64,000 nucleotides of DNA, taken from positions 22,254,160-22,318,159 of the forward strand of contig NC_019862.2 of NCBI RefSeq assembly GCF_002234675.1, read 5' to 3'. Made by a program: the position numbers and the translations under genes. This DNA is from Oryzias latipes. Its lineage: Eukaryota; Chordata; Actinopteri; Beloniformes; Adrianichthyidae. The notes below the pieces were generated by a model. That model ran no database searches. It was not told where the DNA came from and worked only from the letters and a program-made list of their open reading frames with translations. Each line of letters starts with the position of its first letter. Positions within the stretch are counted from its first letter, which is position 1. Shown one piece after another: positions 1 through 12,500 of the stretch.

Positions 1-1576
1 TTTTCCAAAGAAGGATTTTTAATTGACACAAATTAATTAGTTGTAAATATTGAAATCCAATCAGGTAAATAACATCCAATGTCTGCCCTTTAAAAATTAG
101 TACAAATATTACTTCAAGCCTTAATCAAAATTTAGTTTGTCTAACATATAGGGATGGATTTTTAAGAATTTTTTCATCATAGAATGCAAAATAAGTTTAT
201 GTTTAGAATAATAGAACAGAGACAGTATAGAGAAAGTTCAAATTCTTAAAAAAAAAAAAAAAAAACTCTTAAATGCTTCTGATTCTTGTTATATTTTAAA
301 CATGTTTCTGTTTATGGATGTTAATTGTAGAAACATAAAATTATAATGACAAAATGGTTTTAAGCTGCTAAATTTAAGTGAAAGTATACGTTGTTTTTGT
401 CTGAACTGAACTGTTTGGGGTTTCTACAGCAACTGTCTCATTAAAATATTAGTTTTTTTACAACAAGACTATTACAGGAATTCAGCTTGTATATGATGAC
501 AAATAAGAATACGAATAGAAAAGAATAGTTCGTCATTTCTAACACTTAAGCCTTGTAACATGAAACTTGGATTTACAAAACAAAAAAACAAACAAAAAAA
601 AAAAAAGTAAAGATATTGAAATATGAAGCACAAGCTCAAGGCAATTTGGCCCAAAATATGTCTGGAGAACATATACATTTGCTCAGCGCTTGTAAAAATA
701 CAATGGATTTATTAATTATTTTAATAAAATTAAGTTAATTTAAAAAAAAAAAAAAAAAGGAACTATACTCCTTTTCCTGTCTTTTCATAAACAGGTGGAA
801 TTCAAAAATAAAAAATAATAAATAAAAAAATTTAATATGGATCATAACACAAAGTTTCCATCTATTCATCTATCTATCCATCTATAACAACACGGAGAAT
901 TTTACTAAATCAAACACCCAACTTTAATTTTAAAAAGAATGTAAATGAAAGTGCTATCAACTCAAGTTACTTTAAAGCAATATTTTAAAATAGTAACTTT
1001 AAAATAAGCTTTCAGAGTTATTTTTTATATTTTAGAATGTTAAAATCCTTCCTTTTTGATGATAATTGATTACAGGATTTTTCACACTGAAAGCTGTAAA
1101 ACAAAATTATTATAAGCCTAATGTCACATTTATCTCTTAAATATTTGTTGCGGGTTTTGGATTTTTGCAAAAAAGAAAGTAATTACAATAATAATCTGCA
1201 GAGTGGTGGCAACAGATTAAACTAAATGAAGCTCAAACTAAAAAGCAACTTTCTTCCTAATTTATTTTACTAAAGAAATAACTAAATTTCAAAAAGTCAT
1301 GTTTAAACCGCCGTGTTTTCAAATCAAAGCCAATTTTGAACCTAAAGTTAATGTTTATTAGTTTATGTTATTGACATTAACTAAAAAAAAAAGAAAAAAA
1401 ACTTTACACCTAAATAGCAATTGTTAAACTGCAAAGTAAACTTCTCTTTGATCTTCTCCAGTGAAGAGCTCCATTAAAGCGGTTAGAAGTTGTTCTTTAG
1501 GTGAGTAGATGCAGAAAGAGGTGGACAGAACCCCACAGGAAGATAAAGGTGGTGCCAGAGTTCCCCCAGTGAATAC
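1..1576. other. AT-rich tut4 intron, no gene seen
   Basis: Strongly AT-rich DNA with A and T homopolymers and no coding-like frame on either strand. It is read here as intron between the last tut4 exon found and the C-terminal exon(s) beyond the left edge. Reading through the donor at 1576 would give 35 extra codons to a stop near 1497, an unlikely but possible alternative terminus. Confidence 0.5.
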
Positions 1577-4500
1577 CTGACTTGCCCACTGTGCCATTCC
1601 CCATCAGTGACCCCGGCTGAGCCATGTGGTTGCGCCAGTGCCCCTGCCTCCCCGCCGGCTGGGCGAAGATGATGCTCGGGTCGTTCAGGTTCATGGGAGT
1701 GGGGTTGCCGCCCGAGCCCGTACTCCTGGCGGCTGAGCGCAGGGCAAATTTCAGACCTGGCGGGGAGGGGACTGTGGGGGAGGAGGAAGTGAGGACCGGG
1801 CCGTGGATGGGCCAGGAAGTGGAGGGGATGTGGACTGGGTGGTGTGGCTGCCCCTGGGACTGGTGTGACTGGTGCTGGGGGTGTGGGAGGAGGCCCAGAG
1901 CTGTGAGAGCCCCAGGGTGATACTGGCCCGGGCTGGAGGAAGGAAAGCTAAAGAGAGAGAACGGGACCTGGGGGTGGGCGGGCTGCTTCTGAGGACCTCC
2001 ACTCGTCTTGCTGTGGGAGGACTGAGGAGAGCCAGAAAGCTGGGATGAACTCTGGGGGGCGGAGCCAGGCTGAGGAGAGTAAGGTGGAGTCTGGCGACTG
2101 TCAGACTACACAAAAGAAAAAGAAAAGTATTTTAGATTATGTAGCAAGAATGATTACCAACTCATTTTTAATGATTTTTTTTCTTTTAGACGTTTGGGCC
2201 CCTTGCAGTGACGTCAAACACGTGGTGGTGTTCGTCATTTCGGAAGTCAAGCTCACATTTGATACATCCCACCAGTAAAATTGGTGACTTGTGTAGAGAA
2301 ATGGACACTAAATCTCATCGAGCTAAGCTACGGACACATCGAGCATGTGACGTACGTTCTAGAACGCGCTAGACGCACATTTAGCCCGTGGTGTTCACAC
2401 TGGACAAACAGGTGGAGGCGGCTGCTGCTGCTTCTTCTTCTTTTTCTACTGTTTACTAGCGCATGACTGCCACCTACAGTTGGCAGAGGTTTGGTGCAAA
2501 TGTCATGAATGTTGTTTCAGTTTTAACTTTCACAGCTCTATTCCAATATCCCAAACCGTAATTATTAATTTCTCCTCCATGATCAATTTTCAGTTGGCAC
2601 TTTTGTGAATTGAAAGGGACGCCATCCATACATCACTACCACAGTGGAGTCCCTGATTGTTTTAAGTTCAATCTGGTTTAAATTTCAAACGTGTTTAAAA
2701 ACGGTCAAAAAATGGTTGCAGAAACTTAAGAAGCTAAAAGTGAAAGCCAGAGTTTATTAACACAGACATTAGCACACGTTTCTGTAGACTCTTTATTGGA
2801 AGTGGTTGCTTGAATGCAGGTTTAGCTGTAGAAACACCTTGCAGTGACATAACGCACGCGCTGTTGTCTGCCATTTTGGGAATCAAGCTCACGATGTTTT
2901 GATACATCTGACAGGAAAAAGACTGAGAGGATGCAGACTTCTGTGTAGAGAAATGGACACTAAATGTCATCATGGAACACATGCAGACCTTTATTTTTTC
3001 GTGCTGGCAACGCAGAGGGAACTAATGAAAGGTAGACGTCGCCTGAACACGACAAAAGATCGACACGAAAAAAAGACTTCCACTATATGACTTCCAAAGT
3101 GGTGAGAGGGCATTTATGTAGGCGCTGGAAGGTCACAGGCAAGGGGTCTATGTGGAAACTTCTAAATCACCATAATGTATTCAATAACAAACAATGCCAG
3201 CCAGTTCCATTCACCGGTCTTCTATAGAGAACATCAGGAAGAACCAAATAACAAAACTCTGGATCTTCAAAGCCGTTTCTATGCATACAATCCAGGAAAT
3301 CAGCAGATGCTAGAAAATGACTCAAAGTTTCAAACACCAAGACTTGGCAAACTACAACCCATCTAATACCCCTGGGACCACACCCCCCAGCCCCCACCTC
3401 ACCATAACCAGATATTCGTCATTTACTCACACATTCCGAAGGCTGTCTGGTTCTTCCGGGACAGTCGACACCCGCCTGAGGAACAGGGATGGACTGGGAG
3501 CTCACCATGGGTCGTACCATGTGAGGAGCTGTGCAGGAACAAAAACCGTCAACGCCGTGTTTACAGAGCAGTTTTTTTTCGTCTGCTGTCCACTCAGCAA
3601 GGCTACTGAGATTGCAGGTTTTCCTCCATGTGGGGGTTTATTTTAAAAATCGGACAGGTTTTCACAGGATGAATTCCCTGTAGCTTCTCTCTCCCTAAAA
3701 GACTTCCGGTGTGCGAGCTCTTTCCTGGTTAACTGCAATGTTCTTTAGCTTTGTTTAAGCTGAAAGTCTCCTTATTGTAATAAATAAAAGGAAAAGAAAA
3801 AAATGTTGTTTCTATAATGAATACCTGGAGCACCAGGATTCCTTTGTTTAAGGTGACGGTACTCGGGACAGTCTCGCCTCACGTGACCCGGGTCCCCACA
3901 CTGAAAACAGCGCCTGTCCTTCGGCTCCCGCTCCTCCTCTTTGACGTCGTCATCTTTGTCGTTTTCTTTCTTCTTCATCCTGGAAGGAAAAGTTATGTTG
4001 TGTCCAAAAACGACAAACAGAAAAGCATTCTGATGTCAAAAAAACACCACAGAGGTGATTGTGCAGCACTTTTGATCGCTTCTCGTTTATTTTGTTCTTT
4101 TGTGGCGCAGCGGAGGGGACAACCTGCGCCTCTTGGGACAGTCCTTCATGTAATGTCCGATCTTCCCGCAGATCCTGCAGCACCTGTCGTTTGGGGCCAG
4201 CTCGCCGTCTGTCAGCACCTTTGAGTCGAAGAAGTAGTCCTGTAGAGCAGCACATGTTTAATTAAAGATGCTCAGATTAAAAAAAACAAAAAAACATTGT
4301 GTGTGTGAGCAGAGGGAGACCGACGCACCACTTCAGTGCCGGGAAGAGGATAAAAGGGCGTCCCAAACAACTTTCTCCCATTTATAAAGGCCTTCATGAT
4401 GAAGTTCGTCACTGGAGGAGGAAGAGAAGGAAGAGATTTAGAAGTTCTATTTTCCTTGAGGCTGAACCATTGACTGTATTTAAGAACTGGATTAAGTGAC

Positions 4501-6593
4501 CCCTCCCCCGACATTCCAAAAAGGAAGTACCTGCAGGCCACAAGAAGCTAAAACCCAATAGACTTCCGTATGTAGAGCATCCTGCCCCCTGATTATTGAG
4601 AGCTCTCTGTTTACACTCTCCCGCTAGCTTACAGCCCTTCACACCTCCAATTAAAAAAAAAACAAAAAAAAAACGCGAGCAATATTGGAGCTATCCAGCC
4701 GTACAGTTTTGATTCAGATGCCAGCTCTGATGAGGAAAAAAAAAAGACGTACATGGACCTGGTCGTCTACAAGTGGATGGATCAGAATGCAGCGGAGCCC
4801 AGCGTGTTCTCTACATCACAAAAAAGCTCTTTTTCAATTAGTTTGCTTTTTGTATTCACAACAATTTTAATGAAGAAATACTCAGAAATGCAATTTTAAG
4901 CTTAATTTTGTTCCCCATCATCATCAGAACACGTGAAAACACAAAAAAACACAACTTTCCTCAGAGTGGGTTTTAATACATGTTTTTGCTGATCTCCATT
5001 TTTATTTTCATATTCTTTCTGTAGTAGAAAGTATTCAACTTATCAACCGCCCAATCAGATGCCTTAATAATGTAGCCTGCTTTCAAGTGGTAGGGGTATG
5101 GGCTTCCAACAAGGTCAGCCCTGATTGGTGAGAATGGTTGCCATAGAAACGATGACTAAGACCTATTCGGATCAATCACTGCTTACTGACATCTTGTGGC
5201 TCCAAGATGGCGAACTCCGTATAGCAATAAAAAAAAAAAAAAAAGGCGAATGCTCCGATTTCATTTTGTTGGAACCAGAAGTAAGTCATTTGTCACCCAC
5301 TCGGCCCAGTTCTCGTGGTTTCTTACTGGGAATCCACAAGCTAAATCTGCATGATCAAGTTCAATATAAAAAGCAGCTATAAAAGCATTTTTTTTACTTA
5401 CTTTTGCGGGAAACTCCAGCACCAAGATTGTGATTCAAGTCGAAGGGATCTGGGTTAAAAAAGTATATGTAAGCAGAAATAGTCACAAAAGAGATAACCC
5501 TCTGATGAACAGATGAGAAAATATTTGAATTAGAAAGGATGGGGAGAACATTTCTTCCAGGTGGTGTTTAGCAACCTAAACCCTAATAAACTTTGGACCT
5601 CTTCTCTTTTCCCGCTAATGAAAAAAAGGTTCCAATATAGGATGCAGATGAAGGTGGTCACCTTCGATGGCGATGCATTTGCTCGTCCACTGCTTCTCGA
5701 ACGTGGTGAGGCGTTTCCTCTGGCGGATGCTGATAACGTGCTCCTTAAAGTCGAACTCTTCGGTGTAAAATCGAAGAAGCCCCAGCCACAACTCCCCCAC
5801 CGACTCCATGTTGGGCTGGCGCCCTGCGAGGCGCTGACGCTGCAAAAACATGCAAAGGTGTTAATACAGTGGTCCCTAGCTATAACACAGTTCTCAGAGT
5901 CTCATAGTTTTGATTATGCAGTTCCCTGTGTTCTATGTCCTAATTGTCTGTTGACCTTGTCAATCAATCTTCTCCGTGCCGTGTCTCCTGTATGTACTCA
6001 CATATTTAATCACGATCAGATCAGCGTTTTTAATTCTATAATACCAGACTTTTTTTTCTACGATGTTTTGAACTTTGGAAGTGTGAAAATGTTCATATTT
6101 GTCTTAGAAAAGTGTCTAAAGTGTGTAGTGAGGAGTTTTACAGCCTTAAAACATCTGTAATCCTACGTCACTGATTATTTATGGAAAAACTAGGGAAATT
6201 TAAATAGGTATGATTAAAACAGAAAAGAAAAACTTGCAAAAGAATGGCTAAAATTGTTTAATGAATAAAAAGAGGCTATAACTAAAAACTGTTGTGATAA
6301 AAAAATGAATTCTACTTATTTTTACTGCTTATTCTGTTAAGCTTATAGGATTTTTTTTTAGCTAAACGTATGCCAAGTGTTTTAGCTTCCAACAAATATA
6401 AAGTATTTAAGGGTTAAATATTTTCCTTATGGTTTCAATAATCAAGTTTGACACAAGCAAGAACCTCCTGAAAGATGCGTTTAGATTGATCAGAAAAGCA
6501 AAAGGAGAAACTCACCAGATCTGCAATGTCATCAAAAAAGAAAGCGTTCCAGCCATCTACCATCCTCTGGGGAACAGTCGTACCATCAAAGAT
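1577..6593 (-). CDS. tut4: tut4 exons: second PAP-associated domain, zinc knuckles 2 and 3, C-terminal tail
   Basis: Exon 6516-6593 reads IFDGTTVPQRMVDGWNAFFF. Exon 5662-5839 is the PAP-associated segment (SVGELWLGLLRFYTEEFDF). Exons 5402-5449 (DPFDLNHNLGAG) and 4329-4411 (MTNFIMKAFINGRKLFG) finish the core. Exon 4124-4239 has knuckle 2, CRICGKIGHYMKDC. Exon 3825-3979 has knuckle 3, CFQCGDPGHVRRDC, after an acidic/basic linker. Exon 3431-3528 (98 nt) is needed to bridge the phases. Exon 1577-2105 is Pro/Gln/Ser-rich and reaches the conserved NDPSIIFAQPAGR block. The donor at 1576 (CAG|GTATTC) falls where the human protein continues for about 100 more residues. No matching exon was found in positions 1-1576, so the stop codon is probably beyond the left edge. 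Confidence 0.92.
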
Positions 6594-9500
6594 CTGTAGA
6601 GGAAAAAGCGTAGTCTTGACTTCTCTGGCTTTAATCTTAGAACTACTTCAAGCGTCATGTCTTCCTCTTATCCCTTAAGGCAGGGGTTGGCAACCCAAAA
6701 TGTTGAAAGAGCCAAATTGGACGAAAAAAACAAAAAAGAAACATGTCTGGAGCCGCAAAATATTAAAAGCCCTATTTAAGCCCTATAATGAAGGCAACAC
6801 ATGCAATATGTATCTATATTAGCCTGCTATCAAGATGACTAAGTTGCTACAAATACATAGTGAGCATTAATGATCAAATGTTTATTTGGCCTGCAGTACA
6901 TTCTGCGGAGAACGACGCGTCACGTGACTGCTCTGTTGTGCAAGTTTAACTTCAATACAATATCAATGAATTATGTTTCATTCCTTTGATAAAATTAAAA
7001 AAAAGTAATAAAGAAATCCGATTTTTGATGTCATTTTTATTTTGAGGATTCGAACAAAAAACAATCAAATGGAACGTGCGTGCCCCATGACAGTCAGCTT
7101 GCGCTTGAATGACAGAACAGCTTCAAGCATTTGCGGTGCCTGGAGACTTTCATTCAGCTCGTGTAGCTGGCTTGTCACAGTCATATCCACCAAAAAGTGC
7201 AGCTTTTCGAGCCACAACAACTTCCAGATGCGAGTAGTTCAGGTCTTTGCTTTTCAGGAATGTTTTCACGTGTTCTAAACAGACAAAGTGACGCAAAACA
7301 TCACCCCTGGACAGCCATCGGACTTTGTTGTGTAGCAGGAGATCAAAATATTTCCTTTCAACTTCATCAAGCAATGCATGGAACTGACGGTGGTTCTATT
7401 TACATCAGCCACCTGCCTAGCGGTCCGCTAAAAGTAAAAAAATAAATAAAAATAAAAAAAGCACTACTGGTACAAACGTGTGTCGCAGGCTATGACGCAA
7501 ATTTTCGTTGACAGAAAAGTTGAAATTTAAAATTGTAGTGGCGGTCATGTGCATTTTAGGTCTGTTAGCAGCAGGGGATTGTGGGATGCGGTCTCCTGGT
7601 CTAATTAGGGCTGAGCATGAGCGTTTCTGTTTGCCCATGTTTCTTTTCATATGGCAGTTTATTCTTCCTGTTATATTGTTTCTTTATGTTGCACCATGAG
7701 TGTGTGAGAGGGAGAGAGGTTGATGAACCCTGTGCAAATAAAAAGGGTGGAGGCGTTTCTGCACTGTTTAGAGATAATATTGCAACCCGCAGACTATCAT
7801 TTGGTGTGTTTTCATCATTTAAGTATGTGTCCTTTAAGATTGAGTTAAAACAAACTCCTCCCTTACTCTGCATAGTCATGTACAAACCTCCTCAGCACAG
7901 CCAAAGTTTCATTGATGATTTCACTGAAATGCTCTCAGTTGTGTGCACAGACTTTGATGGTCTAGTTATTACAGGTGATTTTAATGTTCATGTTGATAAT
8001 GTCAATGACAAAAATGCAAAAGAGCTCAATGCTGTCCTTGAAACCTTTGATCTAATTCAGCATGTAAGTTGCCCCACCCACAGCAGAGGGCACACTCTGG
8101 ACCTGCTCATCACAAAGGGGGTTAATATTTACAATGTCAGTGTGGTTGATGTCGCCCTCTCTGATCATTTCTGTGTATTCTTTGACCTGTCTGTTGCTCC
8201 CAAACCACCGCCTGGCCCTGCAGTTGTCCAAAGGAGACAAATAAATGAGAGCACTAGGGCACAGTTTGTAGAAATGATAAACCCTGAAAACGCCTCTGGT
8301 GCCAATGTTGATGAAATGCTGAATTCTGTTACTTCTAGTACAGGGCTCCAGACTAACTTTTTTCAGTAGGAGCACAGTGGCCCCTAACTGAAAATTTTAG
8401 GGGCACAACCAGAAAATTTAGGGGCGCATACCGTAAATCAACATTCTAACCAAATCTACTAATTTCCTCTGTATTACTAATAAATACTTTAATAATAGAT
8501 GCAGAAATTACAATGTGCTGTTTCAAATGCAGTGTCAAATTTCATTCTGCACTTTTGAAGATGCAACAAGAAGGTAAACTGAGAGCACCATCGCTGTCAT
8601 GACAGTACAAATAAGTAAAGAAAACGGATGGAAATTCATCTTTGTGACACCAAATAGGTACAGCCAAGATGCACAATAAGCGTGTTTGAGATCACCCAGG
8701 TGAACTCAATGCTGCACAGATCACCTGGTGTGTGACATATATTTTTGTTTTTGCTCCAATATTAACTGTCAATCATCACAAAAATATCGCGCGAAAGGGG
8801 TGGGAGCAAGGGGCAAACCTACCCGGACACAGCTGGAAACTGAACTGACTGAAAGCTGCCCTACAGACTACAAAACAATGCATTATGGGACATGTGTCCT
8901 GATGGTTTTTGTAGTGGAGTGATTAATTAAAATAATTAAAAATACCAATTCATTAAAAAAGGCTACATACATCACAAAACATTAAAATAATCATAAAATA
9001 TAGAATAACACAGATCATACTAAGGGGGAGAGGAATATTAAAACTAAATTGAATGTTAAGGACAACTCCAATTCCCTGTTGTCCTTCAGTCTTGCTGCAG
9101 ATTCGCTTTCATCTCACAGCCCCCCCCCCCCCCCCCCCCCCCCCCGGCCCGGTGTCCCCAACGATCCAGGCGAGCCGCTGGTTCATCTCAAACACGTCTA
9201 TCGTTGCATTTTCCCCACGTATTTTCAGTGCGTCTAAAACTAATGTTGTTTTTGCTCGAGCGTGTTTAAAGTTCAAGCCCTGTTAGCTGTCACGCATGTA
9301 CGTGTGGGACATTTATTCTCCTCAGCTGACCCGACTCCCGCGGCAGCGATGAGCTGCCGTAACAGGCCGTGCATAAACCGTTTGATGCGCCGCCGTAACC
9401 GTAACCAAAACCTAAACCTTCCTCCGGGTCTGTGTGACCCAGAGAAAAGTTCAGCACGGCCTGCATGTATTTAGAAAATTACGAGCGAATAAATAAATAC

Positions 9501-12500
9501 GTTCTAAGGAAAGTAAGGAACTCCTTCATGTGGTCCGGGGAGGGAGGGGGCTGTCGGGTTTCCTGCTTTCAAACCCTGTCATTGTCACGCCCCCAAGAGT
9601 CATTTACCCCACTGTGATTGGTTGGTCAGCTCCGTGCACGACAATGAAAAAGTGTCATTCATACAAACTGGCGGGCTGCAGTAACATTAAACCTTCATAT
9701 CAAGGCGGGGACCGCAAAATATCATCTTGGGGGCCGCAAATAGCCCGCGGGCCGCGAGTTTGAGACCCCTGCTGTACACTCTGGCACTGGTACACTAGCC
9801 GCAGGTCGGAAGAACGAATCAATAGTTCGCTTGCTCATAGCTCAGACGCACATATCAGGTTGTGATGATATTTGTCTCCGTTTCCTTCCCACAGATGTTT
9901 ACGCGCACTCGATTATCTCTAGGCCCCTCCCCCTTCACGCATTTTAGCCACTCACAGTGGCTTTCCCTATTCTTCTCACACGCAGTGGCCGCCTCACAGA
10001 CAGGTATCACGCGAAGGTGTACGTGCTCGCGTTTCATGAGTATGTGCGCGAGTGTGTGTGTCTGCCTGCGTGCGTGTGCGCTCGCGTCTCGCGTCTCATA
10101 GATTATTTCATTGATCATTGACGTGCCCCTTCCACGTTTAATGTATAAAAAAATACGTAGGGTGGGGGAGGCAAATTTACTGGTCGCGCATGTGCGACTG
10201 GATGTAAAATTCAGTCGCACACTCTCAAATTTTGGTCGCAAAATGCGACCAATTGCTCGCAGTCTGGAGCCCTGTAGTATCTTGAATGTTCTGGATGCCA
10301 TTGCCCTTATGAAGGTTAAATTGAGAAAACATAGACAGAAAGCTCCCTGGAGGAACGATGATCTAGTCAGGGCACAGAAACAACAGTGCCGCAGAGCTGA
10401 GCGAAAGTGGCGCAAGTCAAAACTCCAGGTTCATTATGAAATGTATAAGGGGGAGTTGTACGCTTACAACCAGATCTTATGCAGAACAAGGGAAAAGTAC
10501 TTCTCTGAAATCATTGGAAGTTGCAGCAGCAACTCTCGTGTCCTGTTCACAACAGTAAACAGATTAACTAACCCTCCAACCCAGCTACCAATAGAACTGG
10601 TTTGCACACCCAAATGTAATGAGTTTGCTGTATTTTTTAATGACAAGGTTCAGGGCATTAAAAAAGCCATCAACTCCACAACACATAACTATCGAACAGC
10701 CACCTACTCACTCTAAGCTGACTCACTTTATACCTGTCACTGACCAAACTGTCCAAGAGACCATCACCCGTCTGAGCTCGTCTACATGCTGCCTTGATGT
10801 GTTACCCACTAGATTTCTAAAGTCTGTCCTGAACAGTGTGTTGCCATCAATTACTCAAATAGTTAACATGTCTCTTCAATCTGGAATATTCCCAGAGGCC
10901 TTAAAAACTGCAGTCATTAAACCTCTCCTGAAGAAAAGCGGTCTTGATCCCACTGTACTGAATAATTACAGACCTTTCTCTAATCTGCCATTTTTAGGAA
11001 AAGTCCTTGAAAAAGTTGTCTACCAACAGCTCACTGATTTTCTCTTATTAAACAATTCATTTGATGTTTTCCAGTCAGGTTTTAGACCCCATCATAGCAC
11101 AGAAACTGCTCTTATCAAGGTAACCAACGACATCCGCCTGAACACTGATGATGGCAAAGTCTCGGTCTTAATCCTGCTAGACCTGAGTGCTGCCTTTGAT
11201 ACTGTTGATCATGGGATCCTTTTGCACAGACTCCAAGACTGGGTTGGCATCTCTGGATCTGCCCTAAGTTGGCTCAAGTCTTATCTAGAAGACAGGAATT
11301 ACTCTGTTGAAATTGGGAGTTGTGTTTCAGACTACATGGCCTTGACTTGTGGTGTGCCCCAGGGATCGATCCTGGGACCCCTTCTGTTCAACCTCTACAT
11401 GCTGCCACTAGGGCAGTTAATACGCAGTAATAACATATCTTATCACAACTATGCAGATGATACTCAGATCTATGTGTCACTGACAACAGGTGAATATGGG
11501 CCGGTGGATTCACTCAGCCACTGCCTCCAACAGATCAGTGCGTGGATGCAGAACAACTTTCTCCAGCTAAACTCAAACAAGACCGAAGTTATTATTTTTG
11601 GCCCACAGAAACAAAGAGAAAGTCTCAGCAGCTACCTTCATTCTCTGTCTCTTAAACCCTCAAATCAAGTCAGAAATCTAGGGGTAATCATGGACTCTGA
11701 CCTGAACTTTAACAGCCATATCAAGTCAGTAACATCAGCGGCATTTTATCATCTGAAAAACATTGCCAAAATCAAAAACATAGTGTCAAAGCCAGACCTG
11801 GAGATACTTATTCATGCATTTGTCTCCAGTAGGTTAGACTACTGTAACGGCCTGCTCACCAGCCTCTCCAAACGAGCTGTAAAACAGCTACAGTACATCC
11901 AGAAGGCTGCTGCTCGAGTCCTGACCAGAACCAGGAAGTATGATCACATTAGTCCTGTGCTCAGGTCTCTGCACTGGCTCCCTGTACCCCAAAGAATAGA
12001 CTTCAAAGCAGCTCTGCTTGTGTACAAGTCTCTCCATGGCCGAGCACCAAAGTACATCTCTGACATGTTAGTGCCATATGAACCATCTCGTACTCTGAGG
12101 ACCTCAGGGGCCGGCCTCCTGTTGATTCCCAGAGTCAGAACTAAACAAGGGTTTCAATATTCTGCAGCTAAAATCTGGAACAGCCTCCCTGAAGTCGTAA
12201 GACAGGCCTCTTCTGTGTTCATGTTCAAATCTAGACTTAAAACATTTCTGTTTAGCCGTGTATATGACTGAAAGGTCCTATCTGCACTTTTTTTTCCTTT
12301 CCTTCCTTTATTTTTAAATCAATTTTCTAATTTTTTTTCTTTTTCTTTTACGTTGATTATTTCTATGATGTATTGTGATTTTAATGCATTTTTCTGTTTT
12401 GTGAAGCACCTTGAATTACTTTGTGTACGAATTGTGCTATACAAATAAACTTGCCTTGCCTTGCCTTGCCTTGCCAATGTGATGCGTTTTCAAAATAAAT

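Larger units (their letters stand above)
7700..12475 (+). mobile_element. LINE of the L2 clade, 5'-truncated, split by a hAT-like insertion
   Basis: The endonuclease part is at about 7725-8340 (GDFNVHVDN and a final ALSDHFCVFFDL motif), and the linker and reverse transcriptase are at 10275-12271. The RT shows YADDTQIYVS and GVPQGSILGPLLFNLY, and the C-terminal region HWLPVPQRIDFKAALL. The 3' end GCTATACAAATAAACTTG is followed by CTTGC repeats. L2 clade assignment rests on the NYADDTQIY style and the tail. The RT frame is open for 550 codons from 10619. One frameshift in about 10620-10716 separates it from the upstream frame, and a 1.9-kb element splits the endonuclease-RT linker. Otherwise it is little decayed, suggesting a fairly recent insertion into the tut4 intron. 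Confidence 0.85.

Noticed and set aside
1751-2113. 120-codon minus-strand frame rich in Ser/Pro
   Set aside because: It is another frame of the tut4 exon 1577-2105; the frame matching the TUT4 C-terminal motif NDPSIIFAQPA is different.
9049-9286. Two proline-rich plus-strand frames
   Set aside because: They are caused by the 26-C run within a transposon.
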